Below are positions 40,862 through 49,170 of a stretch of DNA of 64,000 bases, piece by piece. Position 1 is the first letter of the stretch, and each line of letters starts with the position of its first letter. The stretch comes from Roseateles_E cavernae (GTDB lineage: Bacteria > Pseudomonadota > Gammaproteobacteria > Burkholderiales > Burkholderiaceae_C). Both the position numbers and the translations under genes were made by a program. Where the stretch lies: contig NZ_JBDPLH010000006.1 of assembly GCF_040187885.1 (NCBI RefSeq), positions 124,001 to 188,000 on the forward strand, written 5' to 3'. A model generated the notes under the pieces. The model was given only the letters and a program-made list of their open reading frames with translations, searched no databases and was not told the DNA's origin.

Positions 40862-41126
40862 GCCTGGACTCCTGGACGGCGGACTTCTCGGCGCACTTGG
40901 GCAGCTCGCCGAACATATGCGGCTTGACCTGATGATGCAGCCAGGAGACCGGCGCGGCCTCGGTCTGCATCAGCTTCTTCACCAGCGGCGGCAGCTGCTC
41001 GCCGACAAGAATGCCCAGAAGCCCCACCAGCGCGATCACCGGCGGCGCCGGCGAGCGCACATTGAACAGCGCGTAGATCACGCCGACCAGCAGGCCGATG
41101 GCCAGGGACAAGAGGTAAGGCTTCAT
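40854..41126 (-). CDS. XapX domain protein
   Basis: A 90-residue membrane protein with the XapX domain: MKPYLLSLAIGLLVGVIYAL, then NVRSPAPPVIALVGLLGILVGEQ, two membrane helices around the SPAPP turn. The C-terminal tail contains WLHHQVKPHMFGELPKC, unusually rich in His and with a Cys. The ATG at 41126 gives the standard start. It sits between the YcaC-like hydrolase (16 bases upstream) and the amidohydrolase (8-base overlap). The domain has no established function. Confidence 0.85.
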   Translation of the reverse strand: MKPYLLSLAIGLLVGVIYALFNVRSPAPPVIALVGLLGILVGEQLPPLVKKLMQTEAAPVSWLHHQVKPHMFGELPKCAEKSAVQESRHV

Positions 41127-41142
41127 GGGCATGTCCTTCAGA

Positions 41143-41796
41143 TCAGCCTTCGTGCGCGCCGAACATGGACTTGGCATAGATGATGCCCAGGCCATAGGCG
41201 CCGCCGAACTTCTTGGCGATGCCGGTGGTCAGCTCGTAAGTCTCGCTGCGGGCCCAGTCGCGCTGCAACTCCAGCATGTATTGCAGTGCGGTCATCGGGC
41301 GCACGCCGGCCTGCACCATGCGCTCGACCGCGCGCTCGTGCGCCTCGTCCGAGACGTCGCCGCAGGCATCGGTGATCACATAGACCTCGTAACCCTGGTC
41401 CAGCGCCGACAGCGTGGGCCCGACGATGCAGACCGAGGTCCACAGGCCGGCGAAAACCAGGCGGCTCTTGCCGATCGCATTGACCTGCTTGATAACGGCG
41501 GCGTCCTCCCAGGTGTTCATCGAGGTCCGGTCCAGCAGGGCCTGGCCCGGGAAGGCGGCGGTGATCTCGTCGAACATCGGGCCCGAGAAGCTCTTCTCGG
41601 CCACCGTGGTCAGGATGGTGGGCACCTTGAAGCCGGCGGCGGCGTGGGAGATCAGGGCGGCGTTGTTGCGCAGCGCGATCGCGTCGATGGACTTGGTCGC
41701 GAAGGCCATCTGCGACTGGAAGTCGATCAGGACCAAGGCATGGTCGGTCGGCGTCAGCAGCTTGGCGCCGGCGGTGGGAGTGGCGGTGATGGGCAT
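41143..41796 (-). CDS. YcaC-like isochorismatase-family cysteine hydrolase
   Basis: A 217-residue hydrolase of the isochorismatase superfamily, closest in pattern to YcaC. The catalytic Asp is in ALVLIDFQSQM (about 25), the Lys is probably in the TTVAEKSF segment, and the nucleophile Cys is in FAGLWTSVCIVGP (about 123). The chain ends with a C-terminal extension (YGLGIIYAKSMFGAHEG) shared with YcaC-like octamers. It is the second gene of the operon that starts with an alpha/beta hydrolase. YcaC itself has no confirmed substrate. Confidence 0.85.
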   Translation of the reverse strand: MPITATPTAGAKLLTPTDHALVLIDFQSQMAFATKSIDAIALRNNAALISHAAAGFKVPTILTTVAEKSFSGPMFDEITAAFPGQALLDRTSMNTWEDAAVIKQVNAIGKSRLVFAGLWTSVCIVGPTLSALDQGYEVYVITDACGDVSDEAHERAVERMVQAGVRPMTALQYMLELQRDWARSETYELTTGIAKKFGGAYGLGIIYAKSMFGAHEG

Positions 41797-41840
41797 GGCG
41801 ATGCTTCTTTCAGACAGTCAATTGAGAAAACGATGGCGTA

Positions 41841-42668
41841 TCAGCCTTGCAGAAAGGCCAGCAAGTCGGCGTTGAGCTTGTCCTTGTGCGTGTCGGCCAG
41901 GCCATGGGGCGCGCCGGGGTAGACGACCAGCTTGGCGTTCTTGATCAGCTTGGCCGCAGCCAGGGCCGCCGCAGCGATAGGCACGATCTGGTCGTCATCG
42001 CCATGCAGCACCAGCGTCGGGATGTCGAACTTCTTCAGGTCTTCGGTGAAGTCGGTTTCCGAGAAGGCCTTGATGCAATCAAAGGTGGCCTTGTGGCTGG
42101 CCATCATCCCTTGCATCCAGAAGGTGTCGACCAGGCCTTGCGAGAGCTGGGCGCCCGGGCGGTTGAAGCCGTAGAAGGGCCCGGAGGCGATGTCCTTGTA
42201 GAGCTGGGCGCGGTTGGCGCGCTCGCCGGCGCGGATGCCGTCGAACACCTCGATCGGCAATCCGCCGGGGTTGGCCTCGGTCTTCAGCATCAAGGGCGGC
42301 ACGGCCGAGATCAGACCGGCCTTGGCGACGCGCTTCGTGCCATGGCGGCCGATATAGCGCGCCACCTCGCCGCCGCCGGTCGAGAAGCCGAACAGCGCCG
42401 CACCCTGGATGTCCAGCGTGTCCAGCAGCGCGGCCAGATCGTCGGCATAGGTGTTCATCTCATGGCCGCCCCAGGGCTGGCTGGACCGGCCATGGCCGCG
42501 GCGGTCATGGGCGATCACGCGGTAGCCATGCTCGGCCAGGAACAGCATCTGTGCTTCCCAGCTGTCCGCGTTCAGCGGCCAGCCGTGGCTGAAGACCACG
42601 GGCTGACCGCGGCCCCAGTCCTTGTAGTAGATCTGCGTGCCGTCTTGGGTGCTGATGGTGTTGCTCAT
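41841..42668 (-). CDS. Alpha/beta hydrolase, non-heme chloroperoxidase/arylesterase type
   Basis: A 275-residue alpha/beta hydrolase of the bacterial non-heme haloperoxidase/esterase group. QIYYKDWGRGQPVVFSHGWPL opens the fold, GFSTGGGE (about 95-102) holds the nucleophile Ser, DDDQIVP the Asp and PGAPHGLADTH the His. The Trp and Met after the oxyanion turn are typical of perhydrolases. The ATG at 42668 gives the family start. It is the first gene of the XapX operon (45 bases before the YcaC-like gene). True activity is probably esterase or lactonase. Confidence 0.88.
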   Translation of the reverse strand: MSNTISTQDGTQIYYKDWGRGQPVVFSHGWPLNADSWEAQMLFLAEHGYRVIAHDRRGHGRSSQPWGGHEMNTYADDLAALLDTLDIQGAALFGFSTGGGEVARYIGRHGTKRVAKAGLISAVPPLMLKTEANPGGLPIEVFDGIRAGERANRAQLYKDIASGPFYGFNRPGAQLSQGLVDTFWMQGMMASHKATFDCIKAFSETDFTEDLKKFDIPTLVLHGDDDQIVPIAAAALAAAKLIKNAKLVVYPGAPHGLADTHKDKLNADLLAFLQG

Positions 42669-42821
42669 CGAAGAAGCTCCGGTGGTGGGCGAATGGCGGT
42701 CGTGCAGACAATGCTGCAGACTCGGTCGCCAGCATAGGAAAGCCTCGACGCGGCCGCCACCACAGGATGGCCTGACACTCGCTAGCCCATTGGAGGCAGT
42801 CGGCCCACGGGCCGCAGCCAC

Positions 42822-43454
42822 TCAGAGCCGTATCAGCCCGCGCTTGAGCGCGATCGAGACCGCATGGGTGCGGTCCTTGGCGCTGAGCTTGGCCAGGATG
42901 CTTTTCATGCGCGCCTTGATCGTCTCTTCGGACACCGACAGCATCGCGCCGACCTCGCGGTTGGAATTGCCGGCGGCAATGCGCTGCAGCACCTCAATCT
43001 CGCGCTCGGTCAGCGGCTCCTCGCCGGCATGGCTGGCCAGCTCGACGGCGATCTCGGCCGGGATCCAGCGCCCGCCGGCGTGGACGGCGCGGATCGCCGC
43101 CAGCAGATCGGTGCGCAGCGAACTCTTCAGCAGATAGCCCAGCGCGCCGGCCCTCAGCGCTCGCCAGGACTGGGCATCGCCCTTGTAGGTGGTCAGCACC
43201 AGGATGCGGGCCTGCGCAAACTCGGCGCGGATCGCGGTGATCGCCTGCACCCCGTCCATCTCCGGCATCTGCACATCCATCAGCGTGATGTCGGGCCGCA
43301 GCTGCCGGAACTGCGCCAGCGCCTCCAGGCCGTTGCCGGCCTCGCCGACGATCTGCATATCGGCCTGGCGTTTGATGACCGCAGCAATGCCTTCCCGCAG
43401 CAGCGGGTGATCGTCGACCGTCAAGACCCGGATGGGCCGATCTGTGTGCTGCAC
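42822..43454 (-). CDS. NarL/FixJ family response regulator
   Basis: A 210-residue two-component regulator. The receiver has the acidic pair in LTVDDHPLLREG, the phosphoacceptor in TLMDVQMPEMDG and the Lys in GYLLKSS; the LuxR-type helix-turn-helix is LTEREIEVLQRIAAGNSNREVGAML. I chose the GTG at 43454 because GGGAG lies five bases upstream; another GTG at 43466 adds four residues. The decamer CACTATCGCT occurs twice, 12 bases apart, across these two starts. It is divergent from a second, degenerate regulator, and a truncated kinase lies beyond. Target genes are unknown; the XapX operon downstream is one candidate. Confidence 0.88.
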   Translation of the reverse strand: MQHTDRPIRVLTVDDHPLLREGIAAVIKRQADMQIVGEAGNGLEALAQFRQLRPDITLMDVQMPEMDGVQAITAIRAEFAQARILVLTTYKGDAQSWRALRAGALGYLLKSSLRTDLLAAIRAVHAGGRWIPAEIAVELASHAGEEPLTEREIEVLQRIAAGNSNREVGAMLSVSEETIKARMKSILAKLSAKDRTHAVSIALKRGLIRL

Positions 43455-43655
43455 TATCGCTCCCACTATCGCTTCATGTCCCCGTGTTGCTGCGCTGGCT
43501 GGCCGTGACTTTAACTGCTGTGGCCAGGCCCGCCCGAGGCCTCGACGATTACTCTTTCGGGTAGTCGCGATACACCCCGCCGGGGGTGGCTGCCATCACT
43601 CCGTTTGCCGATGATAGAGGCCGATGCCGGCACGCTTGCCGGGAGCGGAGGTCAG

Positions 43656-44324
43656 ATGTTCACGACAACAAAACCCGATATCGCGGTGCTGCACAGCACC
43701 CCCTTGACCGCCGCCGGCCTGGCCGCGGCCCTGGACGCCGATTGGCAGGTCCGGCAGCTGTCCGCGCTCGACGCCGGGCAGCTGCCGGCGCCCGGCGAAC
43801 CGGTGCCGTCCATGGTCGTCGCGGACTACAGCTGCGGCCTGGCGCTGATGCGGCAGTACAAGGCCCTGCCCTGGTTGCGCCAGCGCCAGCCGCGCTGCCT
43901 GATCGTCACCGAGGCCACCCGCTGCTGGCAGGTCCGGCAGGCACTGGAGCATGGCGTGCAAGGCTATCTGGGCGCCGACTGCAGCCTGCAGGAGTTGCGC
44001 GAGGCGGTGCGCGGCGTCCACCAAGGCCAGCGCGTGCTGTGCGCGGCCGCCGCCGCCAGCATGGCGGAAAGTATGGCCCAGACCGCGCTGACGGCGCGCG
44101 AAATGGATGTGCTGCTGCTGCTCGGCGAAGGGCTGGACAATAAATCGATCGCACTGCGCCTGGACATCGCGCTGGGCACGGTCAAGTCCCATGTCAAGGC
44201 GGTGCTGGACAAGCTCGATGCCAGCAGCCGCACGCACGCGCTGGCGGCCGCGCTGCAGCGCGGGCTGATCGGCGACGAGCGCCGCGCCGCGCCGATGCGG
44301 CAGGCCTTGTCGGCCGCCTGCTGA
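43656..44324 (+). CDS. LuxR-type regulator with degenerate receiver domain
   Basis: A 222-residue regulator. The C-terminal LuxR-type DNA-binding domain is clear: LTAREMDVLLLLGEGLDNKSIALRLDIALGTVKSHVKAVLDKL. The N-terminal 125 residues have the receiver fold pattern, but the usual acidic pair at the end of beta-1 is replaced (IAVLHSTPLTAAG) and the site region reads VVADYSCGLALM, without the normal DxxMP surroundings. Phosphorylation may therefore not occur. GGAGG lies six bases before the ATG. It is convergent with the truncated histidine kinase (11 bases apart), so all three signalling genes sit together. Confidence 0.8.
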   Translation: MFTTTKPDIAVLHSTPLTAAGLAAALDADWQVRQLSALDAGQLPAPGEPVPSMVVADYSCGLALMRQYKALPWLRQRQPRCLIVTEATRCWQVRQALEHGVQGYLGADCSLQELREAVRGVHQGQRVLCAAAAASMAESMAQTALTAREMDVLLLLGEGLDNKSIALRLDIALGTVKSHVKAVLDKLDASSRTHALAAALQRGLIGDERRAAPMRQALSAAC

Positions 44325-44335
44325 GCGGGCCCGGC

Positions 44336-44665
44336 CTAGACAAGCCCATCGCGACCGGCCAGCGCCTCACGATCAGCCAGCAGCAGCGCATCGGCGCGGT
44401 CCAGCAGCCGCTCCAGCGCCAGGCGCGCAGGGTCCTGGCTCGGGAAGCCCTCGGCGATCGACTGCAGTTGCAGCAACAGGCCTTGCACCCCCTGCACCAG
44501 CACATCGTGGGCGGCCTGCTGCGCCTGCTCGCGCGCGCGTTGCCGGGCTGCACGCCGCCGTATAGCCGCCCGGTACCACCACAGACCCAGCAGGCCCGAC
44601 AGCAGCAGCAATGCGGGCCAGACCAGGACAGGCAGCATCTGAAGGCCGGTCTGCTGATACCCCAT
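44336..44665 (-). CDS. Truncated histidine kinase: membrane helix plus HisKA_3-like helix only
   Basis: A 109-residue remnant or minimal form of a NarX/DegS-type sensor kinase. One membrane helix (about 9-31) leads into basic RAAIRRRAARQRAREQ and then AHDVLVQGVQGLLLQLQSI with H53, which matches the phospho-His helix ELHDTLLQGVQGL of HisKA_3 kinases, but the conserved Glu before the His is lost. The partner helix LALERLLDRADALLLADRE follows, and the protein stops where the ATPase domain should start. No ATPase sequence is present downstream. It could be a pseudogene end or a dimerisation partner for another kinase. Confidence 0.65.
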   Translation of the reverse strand: MGYQQTGLQMLPVLVWPALLLLSGLLGLWWYRAAIRRRAARQRAREQAQQAAHDVLVQGVQGLLLQLQSIAEGFPSQDPARLALERLLDRADALLLADREALAGRDGLV

Positions 44666-44808
44666 GAATGGCCCGTCTCCGAATGGCTTGAGCGACAGCG
44701 TCGGGACTGTCTCCGAGACCCGTGTCGCGGATCTTGCTGCAAGCCTAAGACCGGACTCAAGGCCCGGCCACTCTCATTGGAGCTAGGGCTTTGTGGGCAG
44801 AAGGTTCT

Positions 44809-45738
44809 TCAGTAGCCCGCCGCCCGGTCCACCGCCCACTCGGGCCGCCGCCCGGCACGCACCGCGCGCAGCGCCGCCAGGCACTGCGCGGCCACCACGG
44901 TCTCGCGCGCCTCACCGGCGATATGCGGTGTGGCCAGCAGCCGGGGATGGTGCCAGAGCCAGGATTCGGGCGGCAGCGGCTCGCGCTCGAACACATCGAG
45001 CGCGGCGCCGGCCAGATGCCCCTCGTCCAGCAAGGCCTGCAGATCGGCCTCGACCAGATGGCCGCCGCGCCCCACATTGATCAGCACCGCGCCACGCGGC
45101 AGCTGGGCCAGGCGCTCGCGGTTCAGCAGGCCCTGTGTCGCCTCGGTCAGCGGCAGGGTGCAGACCAGCAGATCGCTCTGGGCCAGCAGCTGCGGCAGCG
45201 CGCCAGCGCCGGCCAGGCTCTGCAGGCCTGCGAACTGCTTGGCTTGGCGGCCCCACAGCGTCACCGGGTAGCCCAGCGGCACAAAAGCGGCCGCCACGGC
45301 CTGGGCCACCGCCCCCTGGCCCAGGATGCCGACCCGACAGCGCTCGGGCGGACGCACCGGGTGGCGGCGCCACTCGGCACGCGCCTGCTGGGCCGCATAC
45401 AGCGGCAGATCGCGGCTGAAATGCAGTGCGCAGGCGATCACATACTGGGCCATGGTGCGGGCCTGCAAGGGGTCGACCACACGGCTCACCGGCAGCCCCG
45501 GCGGCAGGTCCGGCACGGCCAGCAGCTTCTCGACGCCGGCGCCGGTCGAGCACAGCAGACGCAGGTTCGGGTAAGCGCCGAGCTGGCCGGGCTTGAGCCG
45601 CCAGGCCAGGATGGCTTCGACCGCCTCGGGCGGCGGCGCATCGGCCTCGGTCCAGACCTGCACCTCCGGGGCGGCCGCGCGCAGCGCCGCGACGAAGGGC
45701 GCCGAGGGCAGCGGCGCGCTGAGAACCAGGATGGCCAT
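44809..45738 (-). CDS. D-2-hydroxyacid dehydrogenase (glyoxylate/hydroxypyruvate reductase GhrA-like)
   Basis: A 309-residue NAD(P)-dependent 2-hydroxyacid dehydrogenase. CSTGAGVEKLL near residue 62, the nucleotide motif VGILGQGAVAQAVA (about 137-150), INVGRGGHLVE with the substrate Arg, DVFEREPLP with the Glu and LLATPHIAG with the catalytic His are all visible, in the GhrA style. It reduces glyoxylate, hydroxypyruvate or a similar keto acid. Its start overlaps the stop of the class II aldolase by one base, so the two are coupled, which suggests the aldolase-type enzyme produces the keto acid or aldehyde. Confidence 0.87.
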   Translation of the reverse strand: MAILVLSAPLPSAPFVAALRAAAPEVQVWTEADAPPPEAVEAILAWRLKPGQLGAYPNLRLLCSTGAGVEKLLAVPDLPPGLPVSRVVDPLQARTMAQYVIACALHFSRDLPLYAAQQARAEWRRHPVRPPERCRVGILGQGAVAQAVAAAFVPLGYPVTLWGRQAKQFAGLQSLAGAGALPQLLAQSDLLVCTLPLTEATQGLLNRERLAQLPRGAVLINVGRGGHLVEADLQALLDEGHLAGAALDVFEREPLPPESWLWHHPRLLATPHIAGEARETVVAAQCLAALRAVRAGRRPEWAVDRAAGY

Positions 45739-46517
45739 CAGCTGTCGTAGCCCGGCAGGCGGCGATCGAGCCGGCGCAAGAGACCCGGCCAGACCAGATT
45801 CGCGCCCAGGCCCTTGCTGACCTCGCGTGCCTGCTCGGGCATGGTGGCTATGATGGCCTGCGGCACCCGGGTCAGCGCGCTGCCACCGGCCTGTGCCAGC
45901 AGCTGGATGCGGCAGGCCGCCTCCAGCGTGTACATCTGCTGGAAGGCTTCGGCGACGCTGCGGCCGCAGGTCAGCAGCCCGTGGTTGCGCAGAATCATGA
46001 AACGCGCCGTGCCCAGGTCTGCGGCCAGGCGCGGCCGCTCGGCATCGCGCAGCGCGACGCCCTCGTAGTCGTGATAGGCCAGGCTGCCCAGCACAAAACC
46101 CGACTGCTGCGACAAGGGCAGCAGCCCCTCGGCCTGGGCCGCGACCGCGATGCCATGCGGGGTGTGCGTGTGCATCACGCAGCTCATCTCGGGCCGCGCC
46201 TCGTGCACGGTGCTATGAATCACAAAGCCGGCCGGGTTGATCGCGAACGGCGTGTCCTGCAGCGGCCGGCCGTGGTGATCCACCTTGACCAGGCTGGAGG
46301 CCGTGATCTCCTCGAAGAACAGGCCGTAGGGGTTGATCAGGAACTGATCGCCCTCGCCCGGCACCCGCGCCGAGATATGGGTGAACACCAGATCATCCCA
46401 GCCGAACATCGCCACCAGACGGTAGGCCGCCGCCAGATCGACGCGCTGCTGCCACTCCTCGGGCGAGACCTGAGCCTGCAGGCTGGGGATGGGGGGCAAT
46501 TGCTTCATCATCATCAT
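45738..46517 (-). CDS. Class II aldolase/adducin family protein
   Basis: A 259-residue zinc-dependent aldolase-fold protein. GWDDLVFTHISARVPG near residue 38, the His pair in CVMHTHTPHGIAV (about 125-130) and the third His in LRNHGLLTCG (about 189) are the usual metal ligands. Four ATGs run in a row at the start; the first at 46517 has GAGG five bases upstream. The closest group is the uncharacterised class II aldolase/adducin proteins of proteobacteria, not FucA or AraD proper. It is translated with the GhrA-like reductase (TGATG overlap). Confidence 0.85.
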   Translation of the reverse strand: MMMMKQLPPIPSLQAQVSPEEWQQRVDLAAAYRLVAMFGWDDLVFTHISARVPGEGDQFLINPYGLFFEEITASSLVKVDHHGRPLQDTPFAINPAGFVIHSTVHEARPEMSCVMHTHTPHGIAVAAQAEGLLPLSQQSGFVLGSLAYHDYEGVALRDAERPRLAADLGTARFMILRNHGLLTCGRSVAEAFQQMYTLEAACRIQLLAQAGGSALTRVPQAIIATMPEQAREVSKGLGANLVWPGLLRRLDRRLPGYDS

Positions 46518-46612
46518 CGAATCCTCGGGCCGGTTGCCGCCACGCATTGTCGCCGCCAGGTGGCGTCCAAGCCCTGTCACGCCGGCGACAGCGGCCGTGC
46601 GCCACGCCGCAC

Positions 46613-47653
46613 TCAGGCCTGCATCAGCGCCTCACGCAGACCGCCGAAGCGCCGGCGGTACTGCGGCGCCGACAGCTGGACCTTGCGTCGGAACAAGCGT
46701 CCGAAAAAGGCCGCGTCCTCATAGCCCACCTGCTCGGCGATGGCTTCGATCGGCAAGGCCGTCGTCTCGAGCAGGTGCTTGGCTTCCTCGATGCGCAGGG
46801 TATGCACATACTCCAGCGGCGTCAGGCCGGTGGCCAGCTTGAAGCGGCGCTGGAAGCTGCGCTCAGGCAGCTGGCTCAGCGCGATCAGCGAAGACACCGG
46901 CGCGGCGCTGGCGTAGTTGTCGGCGATCCAGCTCTGGCAGCGGCCGATCACCGCATCGTCTGACTGGCGCGTGCGGGCCACGCGTGCAAACGGCTGCTGG
47001 CCGACCTGGTGCCAGTCGATCAGCCAGACCCGGGCCACATGGGTGGCGGCCTCGATGCTGACCAGGCGCGCGATCAGGTACAGCGCCAGGTCCATCCACG
47101 AGGTGCCACCACCGGCCATCACCAGCCGTTGCCCCTCGCCGGACACCACCAGCGAGCGTTGCGGCCGCACGCGCACCCCCGGGTGCAGCTGCTGCATCGC
47201 GTCGCAAAAGGCCCAGTGCGTGGTCGCGTCCTCGTTCTCCAGCAGGCCCGCAGCGGCGAGCAGCATCGCGCCGGTACAGGCCGCCGTCACCAGCGAGCCC
47301 GCAGCGTGGCAGCGCTGCAGCCACGCGAGTTCGTCGGCAAATCTTGCCGTGACCGGTTCATCGGGCGCGAACTGCAGATCGGGCACGATGACGACGTCGG
47401 GCCGGCAGTCCGCCAGGGCGCTGCTGACCTGGACCATCGCCCCGTTGGCCACCTGCATAGGGCCCGCTTGCCGCCCGACCGTGATCGGGCGCAAGGCCGG
47501 CGGGCCCGGCCTGCCGTCGACGACGATGGGCCAGTCACGCCCGGCACTGTGAAAGAGGTCGGTCAGGCCATAGGCCACCGAGGCCGTGCTGTAAGGCGTG
47601 ACCAGCACGGCCATGGTCGGCAGTCCCTGGGTGGCAGCGCTGGCAGCGGGCAT
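46613..47653 (-). CDS. GlxA family AraC-type regulator (DJ-1/PfpI domain plus HTH)
   Basis: A 346-residue regulator. Residues about 14-210 form a DJ-1/PfpI-like domain with the Cys in TAACTGAMLLAAAGLLE (about 127); residues about 235-340 form an AraC helix-turn-helix pair (LSQLPERSFQRRFKLATGLTP, then IEAIAEQVGYEDAAFFGRLF). Such GlxA proteins respond to small metabolites such as betaines, arginine or carnitine. It lies 95 bases upstream of, and on the same strand as, the class II aldolase pair, and it is divergent from the TPR gene, so either may be its target. Confidence 0.88.
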   Translation of the reverse strand: MPAASAATQGLPTMAVLVTPYSTASVAYGLTDLFHSAGRDWPIVVDGRPGPPALRPITVGRQAGPMQVANGAMVQVSSALADCRPDVVIVPDLQFAPDEPVTARFADELAWLQRCHAAGSLVTAACTGAMLLAAAGLLENEDATTHWAFCDAMQQLHPGVRVRPQRSLVVSGEGQRLVMAGGGTSWMDLALYLIARLVSIEAATHVARVWLIDWHQVGQQPFARVARTRQSDDAVIGRCQSWIADNYASAAPVSSLIALSQLPERSFQRRFKLATGLTPLEYVHTLRIEEAKHLLETTALPIEAIAEQVGYEDAAFFGRLFRRKVQLSAPQYRRRFGGLREALMQA

Positions 47654-47805
47654 GACGATCAGGCGGCAGTGGAGCTGCGGCCAGTATCGCCGCAGCCGAT
47701 GGCGGATTCGTCAGCTTGCTTGCCGGAATGGCTGCGAGCGCCCGCCAGCCTCGGCCCTACGCTGCAAGCACTCTCAACTGACGCCTCTGATGGCAAGGAA
47801 TCTCC

Positions 47806-49143
47806 ATGAAACTGCATGACCGACACGGCCTGGCATTGTCGAGCTCCAACAGCGACTCGGCCGCAGCCTACGACGCCGCACTCGATCTGTTCCACAGCTG
47901 GCGCCTGGACCCGCTGGCGCTGCTGGCGCCGGTGCTCGCCGACGATCCCGACTTCATTGCCGGCCACTTGCTGCAGGCCTCGGTGATGCTCAGCGCCTTC
48001 GAGTTCTCGCTGTTCGCTGCGGCCGGCGACAGCCTGCGACTGGCGGCGGCCAGCCGACACACGGCGACCGCCCGCGAGCGCTCGCTGCTGGCCGCGCTGC
48101 AAGCCTGGGCCGCAGGCGACATCGACGCCGGCCTGAGCGCGCTGGACCATCATCTCGTCAGCCATCCACGCGACCTGCTCGCGCTGCAGCTCGCGCATCT
48201 GGGCGATCTGGTGCTGGGTCGCACGACGATGCTGCGCGACCGCATCGCCCGGGTGCTCGGCCACTGGAGCGAGAGCGACAGCGGCTATGGCTATCTGCTG
48301 GGCATGCTGGCCTTCGGGCTGGAGGAGACCTGCGCGTTCGAGCAGGCGGAAGCCGTCGGTCGCCGCGCGGTCGAGCTGCAGCCCCACGATGCCTGGGCGG
48401 TGCACGCGGTGGCGCATGTCTGTGAGATGCAAGGGCGCCCCGCCGACGGGCTGCAATGGCTCATGGCCACCCGCGCCGACTGGCGTCATGACAACGGCAT
48501 GGCGGTGCACAACCACTGGCATCTGGCGCTGATGCAGCTAGCGCGTGGCGAACACGCCGCAGCGCTGGCCATGTACGACGAGACCGTGGCACCGGGCCCC
48601 GAGGTGCTGAGCCTGAACCTGGCCGATGCCAGCTCGCTGCTGTGGCGTTTGCAGCTGCGCGGTGTGGAGCCGGGCGCACGCTGGACCGCGCTCGCGCAGC
48701 GCTGGCAAGCCCAGGGGGTCTGGGGCGGCTCGGCCTTTCTGGATCTGCATGCGGCGATGGCCTTCGTCAGCGCCGGTGATCGCGCCGGGCTTCAGGCGCT
48801 TCGCCAGGCGGCCATCGGCGCCGCAGCCGGCCCGGGTGGCGAGTCCGTGTGGCGCCGCCTTGCGCTGCCGGCGATCGACGGCTTCGCCGCCCTGCTCGAC
48901 GGCAAGCCGGTGCGCTGCACCGAGCTGCTGCTGCCGCTGCTGCCCGCCACCCAGCCGATGGGGGGCAGCCATGCGCAGCGCCAGGTGCTGCTGCTGACGG
49001 CGCAGGAAGCCGCGCGCCGCAGCGGCCAGCAGGCGCTGGCCGCCGCGCTGGCCGCCGAGCAGTCCGTGCATGGCAGCCGCGTGCTGCCCTCCCGGCACAT
49101 CGGCACGCCGGCTGGCACGAACCGCGCGCTGGCGTCGGCCTGA
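47806..49143 (+). CDS. Tetratricopeptide repeat protein, TTC38-like
   Basis: A 445-residue soluble helical-repeat protein resembling tetratricopeptide repeat protein 38. AWAVHAVAHVCEMQGRPADGL near residue 205 and NHWHLALMQLARGEHAAALAMYDE near 230 are the family's most conserved parts, with several His and Asp that look functional rather than structural. AAGGAATCTCC precedes the ATG. It is divergent from the GlxA regulator across 152 bases, which may control it. No biochemical role is established for bacterial members. Confidence 0.8.
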   Translation: MKLHDRHGLALSSSNSDSAAAYDAALDLFHSWRLDPLALLAPVLADDPDFIAGHLLQASVMLSAFEFSLFAAAGDSLRLAAASRHTATARERSLLAALQAWAAGDIDAGLSALDHHLVSHPRDLLALQLAHLGDLVLGRTTMLRDRIARVLGHWSESDSGYGYLLGMLAFGLEETCAFEQAEAVGRRAVELQPHDAWAVHAVAHVCEMQGRPADGLQWLMATRADWRHDNGMAVHNHWHLALMQLARGEHAAALAMYDETVAPGPEVLSLNLADASSLLWRLQLRGVEPGARWTALAQRWQAQGVWGGSAFLDLHAAMAFVSAGDRAGLQALRQAAIGAAAGPGGESVWRRLALPAIDGFAALLDGKPVRCTELLLPLLPATQPMGGSHAQRQVLLLTAQEAARRSGQQALAAALAAEQSVHGSRVLPSRHIGTPAGTNRALASA

Positions 49144-49170
49144 TCGGCCGTCGCGGCAGGCCGTCCGCCC

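Noticed and set aside
43452..43473. Repeated CACTATCGCT as a regulator binding site
   Set aside because: The two copies span the alternative GTG start codons and may simply be duplicated coding and leader sequence; there is no dyad.
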